DNA of 64,000 nucleotides from Neoarius graeffei (GCF_027579695.1 NC_083569.1:75064649-75128648), one strand, 5' to 3'. Shown: positions 35,008 through 47,171, counted from the stretch's first letter. The notes: generated from the sequence alone by a model not told the origin. Numbers and translations: made by a program.

Positions 35008-36613
35008 CAACCCTGATTCCAAAAAAGTTGGGACAAAGTACAAATTATAAATAAAAATGGAATGCAATAATTTACAAATCTCAAAAACTGATATTGTATT
35101 CACAATAGAGCATAGACAACATATCAAATGTCGAAAGTGAGACATTTTGAAATTTCATGCCAAATATTGGCTCATTTGAAATTTCATGACAGCAACACAT
35201 CTCAAAAAAGTTGGGACAGGGGCAATAAGAGGCTGGAAAAGTTAAAGGTACAAAAAAGGAACAGCTGGAGGACCAAATTGCAATTCATTTGGTCAGTTGG
35301 CAATAGGTCATTAACATGACTGGGTATAAAAAGAGCATCTTGGAGTGGCAGCGGCTCTCAGAAGTAAAGATGGGAAGAGGATCACCAATCCCCCTAATTC
35401 TGTGCCGACAAATAGTGGAGCAATATCAGAAAGGAGTTCGACAGTGTAAAATTGCAAAGAGTTTGAACATATCATCATCTACAGTGCATAATATCATCAA
35501 AAGATTCAGAGAATCTGGAAGAATCTCTGTGCGTAAGGGTCAAGGCTGGAAAACCATACTGGGTGCCCGTGATCTTCGGGCCCTTAGACGGCACTGCATC
35601 ACATACAGGCATGCTTCTGTATTGGAAATCACAAAATGGGCTCAGGAATATTTCCAGAGAACATTATCTGTGAACACAATTCACCGTGCCATCCGCCGTT
35701 GCCAGCTAAAACTCTATAGTTCAAAGAAGAAGCCGTATCTAAACATGATCCAGAAGCACAGACGTCTTCTCTGGGCCAAGGCTCATTTAAAATGGACTGT
35801 GGCAAAGTGGAAAACTGTTCTGTGGTCAGACGAATCAAAATTTGAAGTTCTTTATGGAAATCAGGGACGCCCTGTCATTCGGACTAAAGAGGAGAAGGAC
35901 GACCCGAGTTGTTATCAGCGCTCAGTTCAGAAGCCTGCATCTCTGATGGTATGGGGTTGCATTAGTGCATGTGGCATGGGCAGCTTACACATCTGGAAAG
36001 ACACCATCAATGCTGAAAGGTATATCCAGGTTCTAGAGCAATATATGCTCCCGTCCAGACGACGTCTCTTTCAGGGAAGACCTTGCATTTTCCAACATGA
36101 CAATGCCAAACCACATACTGCATCAATTACAGCATCATGGCTGCGTAGAAGAAGGGTCCGGGTACTGAACTGGCCAGCCTGCAGTCCAGATCTTTCACCC
36201 GTAGAAAACATTTGGCACATCATAAAACGGAAGATACGACAAAAAAAGACCTAAGACAGTTGAGCAACTAGAATCCTACATTAGACAAGAATGGGTTAAC
36301 ATTCCTATCCCTAAACTTGAGCAACTTGTCTCCTCAGTCCCCAGACGTTTACAGACTGTTGTAAAGAGAAAAGGGGATGTCTCACAGTGGTAAACATGGC
36401 CTTGTCCCAACTTTTTTGAGATGTGTTGTTGTCATGAAATTTAAAATCACCTAATTTTTCTCTTTAAATGATACATTTTCTCAGTTTAAACATTTGATAT
36501 GTCATCTATGTTCTATTCTGAATAAAATATGGAATTTTGAAACTTCCACATCATTGCATTCCGTTTTTATTTACAATTTGTACTTTGTCCCAACTTTTTT
36601 GGAATCGGGGTTG
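35008..36613 (+). mobile_element. Tc1/mariner element, family 1 (copy 2), almost intact
   Basis: Ends 'caaccctgattccaaaaaag' and (inverted) 'caaccccgattccaaaaaag', TA duplication at 35006-35007 and 36614-36615. It carries the transposase frame 35316-36254. Nearly identical to 4473-6077 and 38699-43744, implying recent activity of this family. Confidence 0.95.
35316..36254 (+). CDS. Tc1-family transposase, C-terminus frameshifted
   Basis: The 312-residue frame has paired-like helix-turn-helix DNA-binding motifs ([20 protein letters not shown] and a second one near residue 100) and the full DD34E catalytic set: Asp in [10 protein letters not shown], Asp in FQHDNAKPH and Glu in LSPVENIWH. The frame stops early because an A run (7 A at about 36241-36247) has one base more than in the sister copy at 38699, where [14 protein letters not shown] continues. 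About 45 C-terminal residues are lost, so activity is doubtful. The true start may be the in-frame MGRGSPIPL 18 residues in. Confidence 0.9.
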   Translation: MTGYKKSILEWQRLSEVKMGRGSPIPLILCRQIVEQYQKGVRQCKIAKSLNISSSTVHNIIKRFRESGRISVRKGQGWKTILGARDLRALRRHCITYRHASVLEITKWAQEYFQRTLSVNTIHRAIRRCQLKLYSSKKKPYLNMIQKHRRLLWAKAHLKWTVAKWKTVLWSDESKFEVLYGNQGRPVIRTKEEKDDPSCYQRSVQKPASLMVWGCISACGMGSLHIWKDTINAERYIQVLEQYMLPSRRRLFQGRPCIFQHDNAKPHTASITASWLRRRRVRVLNWPACSPDLSPVENIWHIIKRKIRQKKT

Positions 36614-36734
36614 TAAATACACATTCTACCTGTCAGTATTTTATTGCAAACTTGTGTTCTCTTCCACTGAATTTAATCTAGAATTAATTATTGGTCAGCA
36701 AGCATTTCAAAGAAAATCAAAAACCAAAATTCTG

Positions 36735-37328
36735 TTTGCATAATTATTCACCCCTCCAGGTTCTGGAAGATCCAGATGAAAGATATTGTCTTCACAAGGA
36801 CACAATTGACTTATAATTGGCCTTCACCTGTGAAATATTAAAATAACTCCCACTGTCTGAACAAAATCCATCTCAGTTGAAGTGTCTTTGAAAAAACTAT
36901 CAATCAAGTAAATGAGTGAAAATGAAAACTAAAGCACATTCTTAGGAAGTTAAAGAGAAGGTAACAGAATTTCATAAATAAGGAATGGAGTGTAAAATAC
37001 CATAGAAGAGATTGAACACCCCAGTAAACCCTGTTGACTCAATAGTGAGGAAGTAGAAACTACATCACAGTACCCAAGTGTGATCTACACAAGGCCATCC
37101 CTCAAAATTCAGCATAAAAACATGACTGATTTAGGATGCCACAGCAAGGCCAGCAGTCACTCTGACAAAGTAAAGACTACAGTGGCTGAGAGTAGAGTGA
37201 AGTTGCACTATACAACCATTTGAAAATGTTTGGGAGAGTGGCAATCATGAAACCAGTCCTCAAGTAGATCCATATGAAAATACGACAGACCCAGGGTTGG
37301 TTGGTTGGTTATGTACGTCTGTATGTAT
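36735..37328 (+). mobile_element. Decayed Tc1-like transposon fragment (another family)
   Basis: 'gcataattattcacccctcc' resembles the TTGCATAAGTATTCACCCC terminal sequence of a common fish Tc1 family. Further on, 'aaggccatccctcaaaattc' and 'gtggctgagagtagagtgaa' match its transposase gene in order. No open frame is left; the right end is cut off by the next fragment. Confidence 0.5.
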
Positions 37329-37879
37329 GTTGGTTGACCACTCCTGGGGAGGGTAACAATGGTCTTGAATTTCCTCCATTTGTACACAATCTGTCTGTCT
37401 GTGGATTGGTGGAGTCCAAACTCCTAAGAGATGATTTTGTAACCTTTTCCAGCCTGATGAGCATCAACAATGCTTTTTCTGAGGTCCTCAGAAATCTCCT
37501 TTGTTCGTGCCATGATACACTTCCACAAACATGTGTTGTGAAGATTAGACTTTGATAGATCCCTGTTCTTTCAATAAAACAGGGTGCCCACTCACACCTG
37601 ATTGTCAGCCAATTGATTGAAAACACCTGACTCTAATTTCACCTTCAAATTAACTGCTAATCCTAGATGTTCACATACTTTTGCCACCCACAGATATGTA
37701 ATATTGGATCATTTTCCTCAGTAAATAAATGACCAAGTATAATATTTTGTCTCATTTGTTTAACTGGGTTTTCTTTATCTACTTTTAGGACTTGTGTGAA
37801 AATCTGATGATGTTTTAGGTCATATTTATGCAGAAATATAGAAAATTCTAAAGGGTACACAAAATTTAAAGCACCGCTG
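37329..37879 (-). mobile_element. Tc1/mariner element, family 2, terminal fragment
   Basis: Matches the right part of 47646-49255: transposase N-terminus on the minus strand (about 37513-37370) and the terminal repeat ending 'gcaccgctg' followed by TA at 37880-37881. The left part is absent; the break point 'ggttgaccactcctggggag' is at nearly the same place where the ZP-intron copy of this family is broken. Confidence 0.8.
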
Positions 37880-38540
37880 TATATATTTTCTTTTTTAATA
37901 ATCATCCATTTTATATCCAGTATTAACACTCTTCATCTTATTAGGTTTCTGATTTTCAACAAAGAACTTAAGAACAAGACAACAGGCACAGGTCTGGGAC
38001 ACAGCAGATCTCAAAGTTTTCCCCAACGGGATTTTATGGGTTTTTTTTCCTTTTTTGTTATTTAAGCCACAAGGCTGCCAGGATTACCAAATGGTCGTCA
38101 TAAAAGTTGGTGCATTTGAAATTCAAAGCAGAAAAATTTCTCCTTTTGGAAATGAATGTCACAAAAATGAGATATACAAAAACTGACCAGTGCTTATTTA
38201 AGCAGAGGTAAAATGAATTTTCTTTCTTAATCAAGTGGAGGCAATCTTACACACCCACCATGCTGCTCTTTTGCTCAAATGCTACTGTAAGAGGCCCAAG
38301 GAGCAGAGGTCTTCATTCCATCCTCCATTACTCACACAGTGACTCATTATCTGAAAACAGAGTGATTACAACTTACTGAATGAACAGTCAGAAGAAGATT
38401 CATGCTAGGGGTTTGCTAACTGATGAAGCATAGTAGTGCAAGTATGAAACTGTCAGACAGGCGAATATTCACTTTGAAATGGATCTAACTTTCCTGTAAG
38501 ATTGCAGTTAATTGTTAATTCCTTAAACTGAATAAACAGC
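37880..38540. other. Intergenic, nothing recognised
   Basis: AT-rich, no long frame. The right end grades into the LINE described next; its first residues there are hard to place. Confidence 0.5.
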
Positions 38541-39832
38541 AGAAGGACAGATTTATACAATGATGTCTGTGGGAATGGCCAAAACCATGGACACAATCTC
38601 TCATTATCACCCTCCCCAAAATGGGCAACCTGCAACAATTTAACAACGATCGTACCATAAGCCTAATCAGTCACCCCAGCAAAGTAGTGTTGCAAATACA
38701 ACCCCGATTCCAAAAAAGTTGGGACAAAGTACAAATTGCAAATAAAAACGGAATGCAATGATGTGAAAGTTTCAAAATTCCATATTTTATTCAGAATAGA
38801 ACATAGATGACATATCAAATGTTTAAACTGAGAAAATGTATCATTTAAAGAGAAAAATTAGGTGATTTTTAATTTCATGACAACAACACATCTCAAAAAA
38901 GTTGGGACAAGGCCATGTTTACCACTGTGAGACATCCCCTTTTCTCTTTACAACAGTCTGCAAACGTCTGGGGACTGAAGAGACAAGTTGCTCAAGTTTA
39001 GGGATAGGAATGTTAACCCATTCTTGTCTAATGTAAGATTCTAGTTGCTCAACTGTCTTAGGTCTTTTTTGTCGTATCTTCTGTTTTATGATGCACCAAA
39101 TGTTTTCTATGAGTGAAAGATCTGGACTGCAGGCTGGCCAGTTCAGTACCCGGACCCTTCTTCTACGCAGCCATGATGCTGTAATTGATGCAGTATGTGG
39201 TTTGGCATTGCCATGTTGGAAAATGCAAGGTCTTCCCTGAAAGAGACATCGTCTGGATGGGAGCATATGTTGCTCTAGAACCTGGATATACCTTTCAGCA
39301 TTGATGGTGTCTTTCCAGATGTGTAAGCTGCCCATGCCACACGCACTAATGCAACCCCATACCATCAGAGATGCAGGCTTCTGAACTGAGCGCTGATAAC
39401 AACTCGGGTCGTCCTTCTCCTCTTTAGTCCGAATGACACGGCGTCCCTGATTTCCATAAAGAACTTCAAATTTTGATTTGTCTGACCACAGAGCAGTTTT
39501 CCACTTTGCCACAGTCCATTTTAAATTAACCTTGGCCCAGAGAAGACGTCTGCGCTTCTGGATCATGTTTAGATATGGCTTCTTCTTTGAACTATAGAGT
39601 TTTAGCTGGCAACGGTGGATGGCACGGTGAATTGTGTTCACAGATAATGTTCTCTGGAAATATTCCTGAGCCCATTTTATGATTTCCAATACAGAAGCAT
39701 GCCTGTATGTGATGCAATGCCGTCTAAAGGCCCGAAGATCACGGGCACCCAGTATGGTTTACCGGCCTTGACCCTTACGCACAGAGATTCTTCCAGATTC
39801 TCTGAATCTTTTGATGATATTATGCACTGTAG

Positions 39833-42800
39833 GCATCCTGGGTAAGACGTTAAACTGCATCCAGGCAGAGAGAGAAGGTCATGCGTGGACTTAGTTGTGG
39901 CCTCAGCTGAGTTCTATAAAATGCGCGTAAGAGACCATTAGTACCCTCTCTGTAACTGGCGAGTTATCGGTGCCACAAAGCCGAGAAGGCCCTCGTTGGC
40001 AGCAGGACGCGGATCCAGTAAGCAGCATGCAGTGATAGACTATTGACACGGTGACTGGATTTTAGTGGCAGGCGGATGAACTGGAATGGTCAACGGCTGG
40101 CATTACTGCCCTAGTTAGTTGGGTACTGCGAATGTGGAAAGTAATGGCGACCTACCACATTTACTATCACCTACACACTCTAATGGCAGTATGTAGAAAT
40201 GGAAATCGAGTTTCTAGGACGACAGGTGGCTCCACCAGGCCTGAGGTTCTTCAAATTGCTACTGGCGAAGAGTCTATCGTGGATGTAAATTCCACTGCTC
40301 AAGATGACGGGCGTGCACCAAATCCTCAGGGAAGTTCACGACTTGAAGGCGAGAGTGAGGAAAGCCCCAGAATACGGCTACGAAATCACATGCGAATTGC
40401 AACATGGAATGTCAGGAGTCTAATGGCAGGACAGCTCAATATGGTCATCGGAGAAGCACAGCACTATAACATCAGCATTATGGGTATCGCAGAGCACAGA
40501 TGGGCAGGTCAAGGTCATTTCCGACCCGATGAAGGAGGTATGCTGATATACTCTGGAGGAGAAAAATCAGGACTGGGAGGCGTTGGAATATATCTGAATG
40601 ATACTGTCGCCAAGTCTCTCCTGGGATATAATCCAGTTAGTGATAGGGTACTGACACTGAAATTGCAAGGTCACCCAGCAAATATCACAGTCATCCAAGC
40701 CTATGCACCAGCTAGCACTGCATCTGATGAGGAGACTGATCAGTTTTATGAGAGTGTACAGCAAGTGCTTGATTCAACTCCAGCAAGTGAAATGGTTATA
40801 CTAATGGGAGACTTTAATGCAAAAGTAGGAGAAGGATTTGAACTGGGAGAAGAGACTGCAGTTGGAAGTTTCGGGCTTGGACAGAGAAATGACAGGGGAG
40901 AACAACTTGTATCGTTTGCTGTGTCAAATGAACTGAGCATATGCAACACTCTGTTTAAACACCATAAGCGCCAACTGTACACATGGACAGCTCCAAATGG
41001 AATAACACTGAACCAGACTGACTACATTCTCATACACAAGACCATGAGATCAAGTGTCTGCAACACCCGCACCTTCCCTGGAGCTGATTGTGGATCAGAT
41101 CACCAGTTGTTGTGCATGGACATGAGATGCAAAGTCAAAGCTAAGAAGAAATGTGCACCTGTGGTGAGGTTTGACGTGTCAAAGATACCAGGTGTCTTAT
41201 CAGTAGAGGTACACAACCAGTCTGAGGCATTGGCAGCTGCGGCAGAAGAAATGACACCAAATGAACTTTGGGAAAGAACAAAGGAGGCAACTCTCACAAC
41301 AGCCAAGCAACACTTACCTCAGCGAAAGAGGAAGAGATCAGCCTGGATAACTGAAGAGACTCTCAAACTTATTGAGAAAAAGAGAAGTATGAAGGAGGGA
41401 AGTGTTAGTGTTGCCAGCTTGGCGTATTGTGAAGCAACCAAAGAGATTCAGAAGGCATGCAGAAAGGACAAAAAACAACATCTTTTGGAAAAATGCAGTA
41501 GTATTGAGGTTCACAGTAAAGCAGGCAACAGCAAAGCCATGTATGGTGAAATAAAGAACCTGACCAGGAAGTTTAAACCCAGCTTGAATGTCATAAAGAC
41601 TAAAGATGGAAGAACATTAACAGAAGCTGTGGACATCCTAGGTCACTGGAAAGAGTACTGTAGTGAACTGTATGAGGATGAAGAGATCGAGGAAGAAGTA
41701 GGAGAGAGTTTGTTGATGGCGGAGCCAACAGAAGATAGTTTGCTAACTCCTTTGCGATCGGAAGTAGATCATGTAATGAAAGCTCTTAAGGGAGGGAAGT
41801 CACCAGGATGCGATGGTCTTCAAGCAGAACTACTACTTGCTGGTGGAGAAGCAGCTGTTAATCTGATGTATAAGCTCTGCGTAAAGATCTGGCAGAAAGG
41901 AGAGTGGCCTGTTGACTGGTGTCGTGCCCTGTTTGTGCCTTTGCCCAAGAAGGGAGACCTGCAATGCTGTGAAAATTACAGAACAATATCCCTCATCTGT
42001 CACGCAAGCAAAAGTATGCTGAAAATACTTCTCAACAGAATGACTCAGAATCTGGAGATGGAAATGGATGCTGCACAGGCTGGTTTTATGAAACATCGAG
42101 GTACCAGAGACCACATATTTAACCTCCAGCTACTGATCCAGAAATGCCGTGAAATGAACCAAGATTTGTACATCTGTTTTGTGGACTACTCCAAAGCCTT
42201 TGATAATGTCAGATACAAGCAACTGTGGACTGTGATGTTGAAGATGGGTTTTCCACCACATGTGATTAAGTTAATTATATCTCTGTATGGGGATCAGCAG
42301 TCAGGCTGGAGTGTGGCACTACAGACTGGTTTGGTATCAAGAAGGGTGTCCGACAAGGATGTATACTCTCTCCGGCGCTCTTTAACAGCTACACAGAGAA
42401 CATAATGAGGGAGGTGTTGGATGACGACGCAACAGAACAGTTTGATTTGCTTCATGTAGGAGGGTCAAAGATGGGGGATCTCAGATACGCAGATGATGCA
42501 GCTCTGATCTCCAAGTCAAGATCCGGACTGAAGAAATATGTTGCCTCACTAAATGAGAAGAGCAAAGAGTATGGTTTGAAAATGAATGCTTCCAAAAGAA
42601 ATATTATGGCAGTGGTCAGTAAGGATGACAGGAATGATGAAAGTGTTAGTGTTGATGGATCAATATTAGAGGAAGTTGATAATTTCAAATATCTTGGTGC
42701 AAGAATCCAGAATGATGGTGATGTTAGCAAGGAAATCAAGAGTAGACTGGCCATGGGTTTGAAAGCCTTGAATGGGATGAAGAAGTTATGGACAGGACAG

Positions 42801-43265
42801 GATAAGGAGACAAAGCTCAGAGTTCTCAGAGCCTGCATCTTCCCAATAGCAACTTATGCTTGTGAGGCTTGGGTCCTTCGGAAGACAGATGAGCAAAGAA
42901 TCACATCTTTTGAAAACAAATGCTACCGCAGGATTTTGAGAGTCCTCTGGGTGGAAAGGCGCACAAATGAAGACATCAGGAAGGAGCTACAAGTAACCGG
43001 TGGCTGGCTGCTACAATATGTTCGGAGACAGAAGCTGAAATACTTTGGTCACATAGTGAGGCATGATGGAATGGAGAAGCGAGTTCTTGAGGCACACATT
43101 CCGGGGAAGCATAGCAGAGGAAGGCCAAGATGTAGATGGGATAGAACTATGAAAGAGGTTTTTGGGTCTATGGAAAAGGCAACTAGGGTTGCTCAGAATA
43201 GACATTTTTACCACACTGCCGTAAGAGAAGCAACGCTCTGATCAGAGTATGCTGCGATGATGATG
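39833..43265 (+). mobile_element. RTE-clade LINE, nearly full length, innermost layer
   Basis: The flanking 11-mer 'atgcactgtag' at 39822-39832 and 43266-43276 is a perfect target duplication. The Tc1 sequence on both sides reads on exactly as in the uninterrupted copies. The element has a 300-bp 5' leader, one long ORF and a (GAT)n-type 3' tail, all typical of the RTE group (BovB, Rex3 relatives; proteins often mislabelled craniofacial development protein 2). Length 3.4 kb. One frameshift separates the two parts of the ORF. Confidence 0.93.
40132..43241 (+). pseudogene. RTE endonuclease-reverse transcriptase, one frameshift
   Basis: The first part, 40132-42405, contains an APE-type endonuclease from about residue 87: MRIATWNVRSLMAG, AEHRWAGQG, MGDFNAKVGEG and GSDHQLL. 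The reverse transcriptase follows (KGGKSPGCDGLQAELL, FVDYSKAFDNVRY). The second part, 42405-43241, has RYADDAALISK (the catalytic YADD) and the C-terminal ENKCYRRILRV region. Near 42320-42340 the frame slips by one: the other frame continues WFGIKKGVRQGCILSPALFN. Together about 1030 residues, the usual size for the family. No other break was seen. Confidence 0.92.
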
Positions 43266-44867
43266 ATGCACTGTAGATGATGATATGATCAAACTCTTTG
43301 CAATTTTACACTGTCAAACTCCTTTCTGATATTGCTCCACTATTTGTCGGCGTAGAATTAGGGGGATTGGTGATCCTCTTCCCATCTTTACTTCTGAGAG
43401 CTGCTGCCACTCCAAGATGCTCTTTTTATACCCAGTCATGTTAATGACCTATTGCCAATTGACCTAATGAGTTGCAATTTGGTCCGCCAGCTGTTCCTTT
43501 TTTGTACCTTTACCTTTTCCAGCCTCTTATTGCCCCTGTCCCAACTTTGAGTTGTGTTGCTGTCATGAAATTTCAAATGAGCCAATATTTGGCATGAGAT
43601 TTCAAAATGTCTCACTTTCGACATTTGATATGTTGTCTATGTTCTATTGTGAATACAATATCAGTTTTTGAGATTTGTAAATTATTGCATTCTGTTTTTA
43701 TTTACAATTTGTACTTTGTCCCAACTTTTTTGGAATTGGGGTTGTAATATTGAACAGACTAAAACCACAAGCCAAAAACAAATAATAGCAGAAGAACAAG
43801 CAGGGTTCAGAAAGGGCAGGAGTACCACAGAACAGATATTCAACCTCAGAATCCTGTGTGAAAAATACCTACAGCACACAGCAACAAGTGCACCAATGCA
43901 GTGTACTACAACAGGGCAATTGGAAATTGATTTCGCATGACAGTTGGCATCCGCCAAGGTTGTTTGCTCTCACCCACACTCTTCAACATCTTTCTGGAAA
44001 GGATAATGACAGATGCGCTGGAAGATCACAAAGGAACAGTCAGCATCAGGGGCAGAACAATCAGCAATCTCCGTTTTGCTGATGACATAGATGGCCTGGC
44101 AGGAGATGAGCAAGAGCTAACAAGCCTGGTCCACCACCTAGACAAGACATCAAGTTCATATGGCTTTGAGATCAGTGCTGAGAAAACCAAAATTATGACC
44201 AACAACACAAAGGGTATCACTAGAGACATAAAAGTTAAGGGACAGACACTTGAAATAGTCAATCAATTTAAGTACCTCGGTGCCATTGTTACAGATGAGG
44301 GGTCCAAACCCAAAGTTCTCTCTCGTATTGCCCAAGCCACTACAGCACTGACAAAACTAAAAGCAATCTGGCGGGACAAGAACATCACCATTGGCTCAAA
44401 AATAAGACTAATGCGCTCACTTGTCACCTCAATTTTCTTATATGCCTGTGAAACATGGACAGTTACAGCAAAGCTACAAAGACGAATACGTGCAATGGAA
44501 ATGAGATGCTACAGGAAACTGCTAGGAATCTCATATATGGACCATGTCACAAATGAGGAAGTGAGGAGAAAGGTTACAGAAGCCATTGGCCCACACAGAG
44601 ACTTGATCACAACAGTCAAAAGAAGAAAACTAACATGGTTTGGCCATGTCACCAGAAGCTCTGGCCTAACAAAAACAGTACTACAAGGAACAGTAAATGG
44701 CAGCAGAAAGAGGGGACGACAAAAGAAGCGATGGCAGGACAACATAAAAGAGTCACGACTTTGTAGCGGCACAGAGGCTGGCTGAAAACCGGTCAAGGTG
44801 GAGGAAACTGGTTGCAAACTCATGGTGCCCCAACGATCCCAGGTTAAGGGATAGGTGAGGTGAGGTC

Positions 44868-45650
44868 TGTGGTGGCTGAATTAACACTTCCACCTGTTGT
44901 CTTGTTCACAAAGTAAGTATTTCATTTACTCATAAAACAAACAAACAAACAAACAAGAAAGAATATTTACAAATATTTTTGTTGTTTTTTTCTTACACTG
45001 AAAAATGTACAGATGAGTCCGCTTCGATGTTTATTATCTTTACTTAGCATATGCTTTCTGAGAACCCAGCGCTTCATCGGAAGAAGAAAGTCTCCACTGT
45101 TTACAGTGTCACCCAGCATACAAAAACTGAGAGAAATAAAGGCAAACTTCATGGTTTGTTTGTTTGTTTTATTTATTTTTTAAATACACCTCTTGTCCAC
45201 TCCCATTCTGGTATTCTTCAATAAGGTTAGCCTTGTTTCCTAACACAAGGAGTGATCTTGTGGGCACAGGATTCCAACAAGTAAAACTCTGAATCATTAT
45301 TCACGGTTGTTTTTCCATGAAAAAAAGTCTTTTATTTATGTCTTCATTTTGTGTGCCTCTAAGTTTGAATCCAATATGAACTGAATCCAATTTGTTGTTG
45401 TCCAGCATACAAGTTCTCTAGTATGCTAGTCAGGCAATGCTAGACATTTCTATATGTTACAATGCACTGTGTAGCGTTAGACTTTAGCCTGCTTTCAGGC
45501 TTTTCAGTCTCAGATAGCTACAGCAGCAGTCTATAAGTTCTTCCACATATGAGCTTGTAGATAAAAGTGCACAGCTCCCCCTTATCACTCTCACAGAACT
45601 CAGAATAGGACAAACAACTGATATGGCAGTAAACAATAATGGATAAATAA
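44868..45650. other. Intergenic, nothing firmly recognised
   Basis: AT-rich with an (AAAC)n run near 44937-44957. A 61-codon minus-strand frame (45152-44967) begins with a hydrophobic stretch and continues with a basic tail; see findings. No homology recognised. Confidence 0.5.
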
Positions 45651-45661
45651 GGTGTTCAATA

Positions 45662-46536
45662 GGCAGCACGGTGGTGTAGTGGTTAGCGCTGTTGCCTCAC
45701 AGCAAGAAGGTCCGGGTTCGAGCCCCGTGGCCGACGAGGGCCTTTCTGTGCGGAGTTCGCATGTCCTGTCCGTGTGGGTTTCCTCCGGGTGCTCCGGTTT
45801 CTCCCACAGTACAAAGATATGCAGGTTAGGTTAACTGGTGACTCTAAATTGACCGTAGGTGTGAATGGTTGTCTATTGCCTCTTTTCCACCAAATCAGTT
45901 CCAGGGCTGGTTCGGGGCCAGTGCTGGTGCTGGTTCACAACTCGTTCAACTTGCGAGCCAGCTGAGAACCAGTTTGCTTTTCCATAGCTCGTGGTGATAA
46001 AGGAAGCCACGTCATTACGTCGCGGTATACGTCAGTTACATCGCTACGTTTGCATAAACCTTAGCGCGAATATTGGAGCAAAAACAACACGGAAGCAGCA
46101 GCAACAACAACAATAATAATGGATGACTTCGCGTTTGTACAGCTGCTGCTTCTCGTCGCTTAAAAATGGCGATCTTTCGCGGTCTTGTTATTGTTGTTGG
46201 TCTTAACAACTCCGCCCCCCCCCCGCTGACATAAGCGGTTCTTTCCTCTGGCCCAGCAGAGAGTTGGTGCTAGCCTGGAACCAGTTTTTCTGGCCCCAGA
46301 GCCAGTTCTTTGTCAGTGGAAACAGAAAACCCGGTTCCAAACTAAGCACTGGCCCCGAACCAGCCCTGGAACTGCTTTGGTGGAAAAGGGGCATATGTGT
46401 CAGCCCTGTGATGACCTGGCGACTTGTCCAGGGTGTACCCCGCCTTTCGTCTGTAGTCAGCTGGGATAGGCTCCAGCTTGCCTGCGACCCTGTAGAACAC
46501 GATAAAGTGGCTAGAGATAATGAGATGAGATGAGAT
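45662..46536 (+). mobile_element. SINE (DANA/Mermaid-like) with a MITE inserted in it
   Basis: SINE head at 45662 ('ggcagcacggtggtgtagtg'), tail ending 'gataatgagatgagatgag' at 46536. The 11-mer 'ggtgttcaata' at 45651-45661 and 46537-46547 is the target duplication. The central part is interrupted by the MITE at 45877-46393. Confidence 0.93.
45877..46393. mobile_element. MITE with ~50-bp inverted ends, inside the SINE
   Basis: Ends 'tgcctcttttccaccaaatc' and (inverted) 'tgccccttttccaccaaagc', both continuing 'agttccagggctggttcggg'. It is flanked by TAT on both sides (45874-45876, 46394-46396), a 3-bp duplication as in PIF/Harbinger-like elements. It has no coding capacity. The interior has an 'acgtcattacgtcgcgg' CpG-rich patch and a C run at 46214-46223. 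Confidence 0.8.
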
Positions 46537-46547
46537 GGTGTTCAATA

Positions 46548-47171
46548 ATTCTGTGTGTGTGTGAGGCCTATCTTCTCTGATGGACACATGTATAACTCAT
46601 CTCATGAGAACATCGATATCAGGCTATACCGTACATTGAAATACTAAAGAGAAAAAAAAAGCAAGCTTCAACCTGACCGATGTATCCTCGTTTCTATGCC
46701 TTTTTTGTCTGCCTTGATTGCACGGTCATCTTGGATGGTCCACCTGCTCTTATCCAATTAATATTCAATGCCATGCCCTTTCTTCTCTGTGCTTATTGTA
46801 ACCATACTGAAGGAGTGTACAGCACTACATCACACAGTTATGAATTAGATGTTTAGGGATCTGCTCCACTGAAAATCGCCCACAAATAAAAAGATTTACT
46901 ACTTACTCAGCAGCAGCTTGTGTAACAGTGTACCTGAATGCTGACAAAAAGCTAACAAGGGAGTAATTTCAAAAGATAAATGCAAATGCCATGTGGTGAA
47001 ATTTACTCTGGAGGTCTGCAACTTGTCTCGCTGTCTTTTTAGTGCTCCTTCTCGTTTTCCTGCTTTCTTAAACTTCTCTGCAGTTCGAAGTTTTCTTGTA
47101 AGGTGCTGCTAACATGCATCTCACAGCTCATACACACAGTTCTGCACATGCTCACATGCTCATGCACACAA
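46548..47171. other. Intergenic, up to the start of segmental copy B
   Basis: Nothing recognised. This is the sequence joined to the left border of copy B and it does not resemble the sequence left of copy A (17360-18015). Confidence 0.55.

Larger units (their letters stand above)
38699..43744 (-). mobile_element. Tc1/mariner element, family 1 (copy 3), split by an RTE LINE
   Basis: Ends as in copies 1 and 2, TA at 38697-38698 and 43745-43746. The transposase is on the minus strand; the frame 39689-38919 covers most of the catalytic domain. The second catalytic Asp is changed (FQHGNAKPH instead of FQHDNAKPH) and the residue after the first is Lys (WSDKSKF), so it is dead even apart from the insertion. 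The N-terminal coding part lies beyond the LINE at 43276-43440. Confidence 0.93.
38541..44867 (+). mobile_element. RTE-like LINE (outer layer), split by a Tc1 copy
   Basis: Left piece 38541-38696: WPKPWTQSLIITLPKMGN...NDRTISLISHPSKVVLQ. Right piece 43747-44867: LNRLK...EEQAGFRKGRSTTEQIFNLRILCEKYLQH, then GIRQGCLLSPTLFNIFLERIMT, FADDIDGLAGDEQELT, and the C-terminal KRGRQKKRWQDNIKES. With one TA and the Tc1 removed, the reverse transcriptase frame joins exactly (VLQII then LNRLK). About 45 residues between KYLQH and the GIRQGC block are missing (deletion, with local frame loss near 43880-43937). The 5' endonuclease part is absent. The 3' end is a GGTGA repeat ('ggtgaggtgaggt'). Confidence 0.85.
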
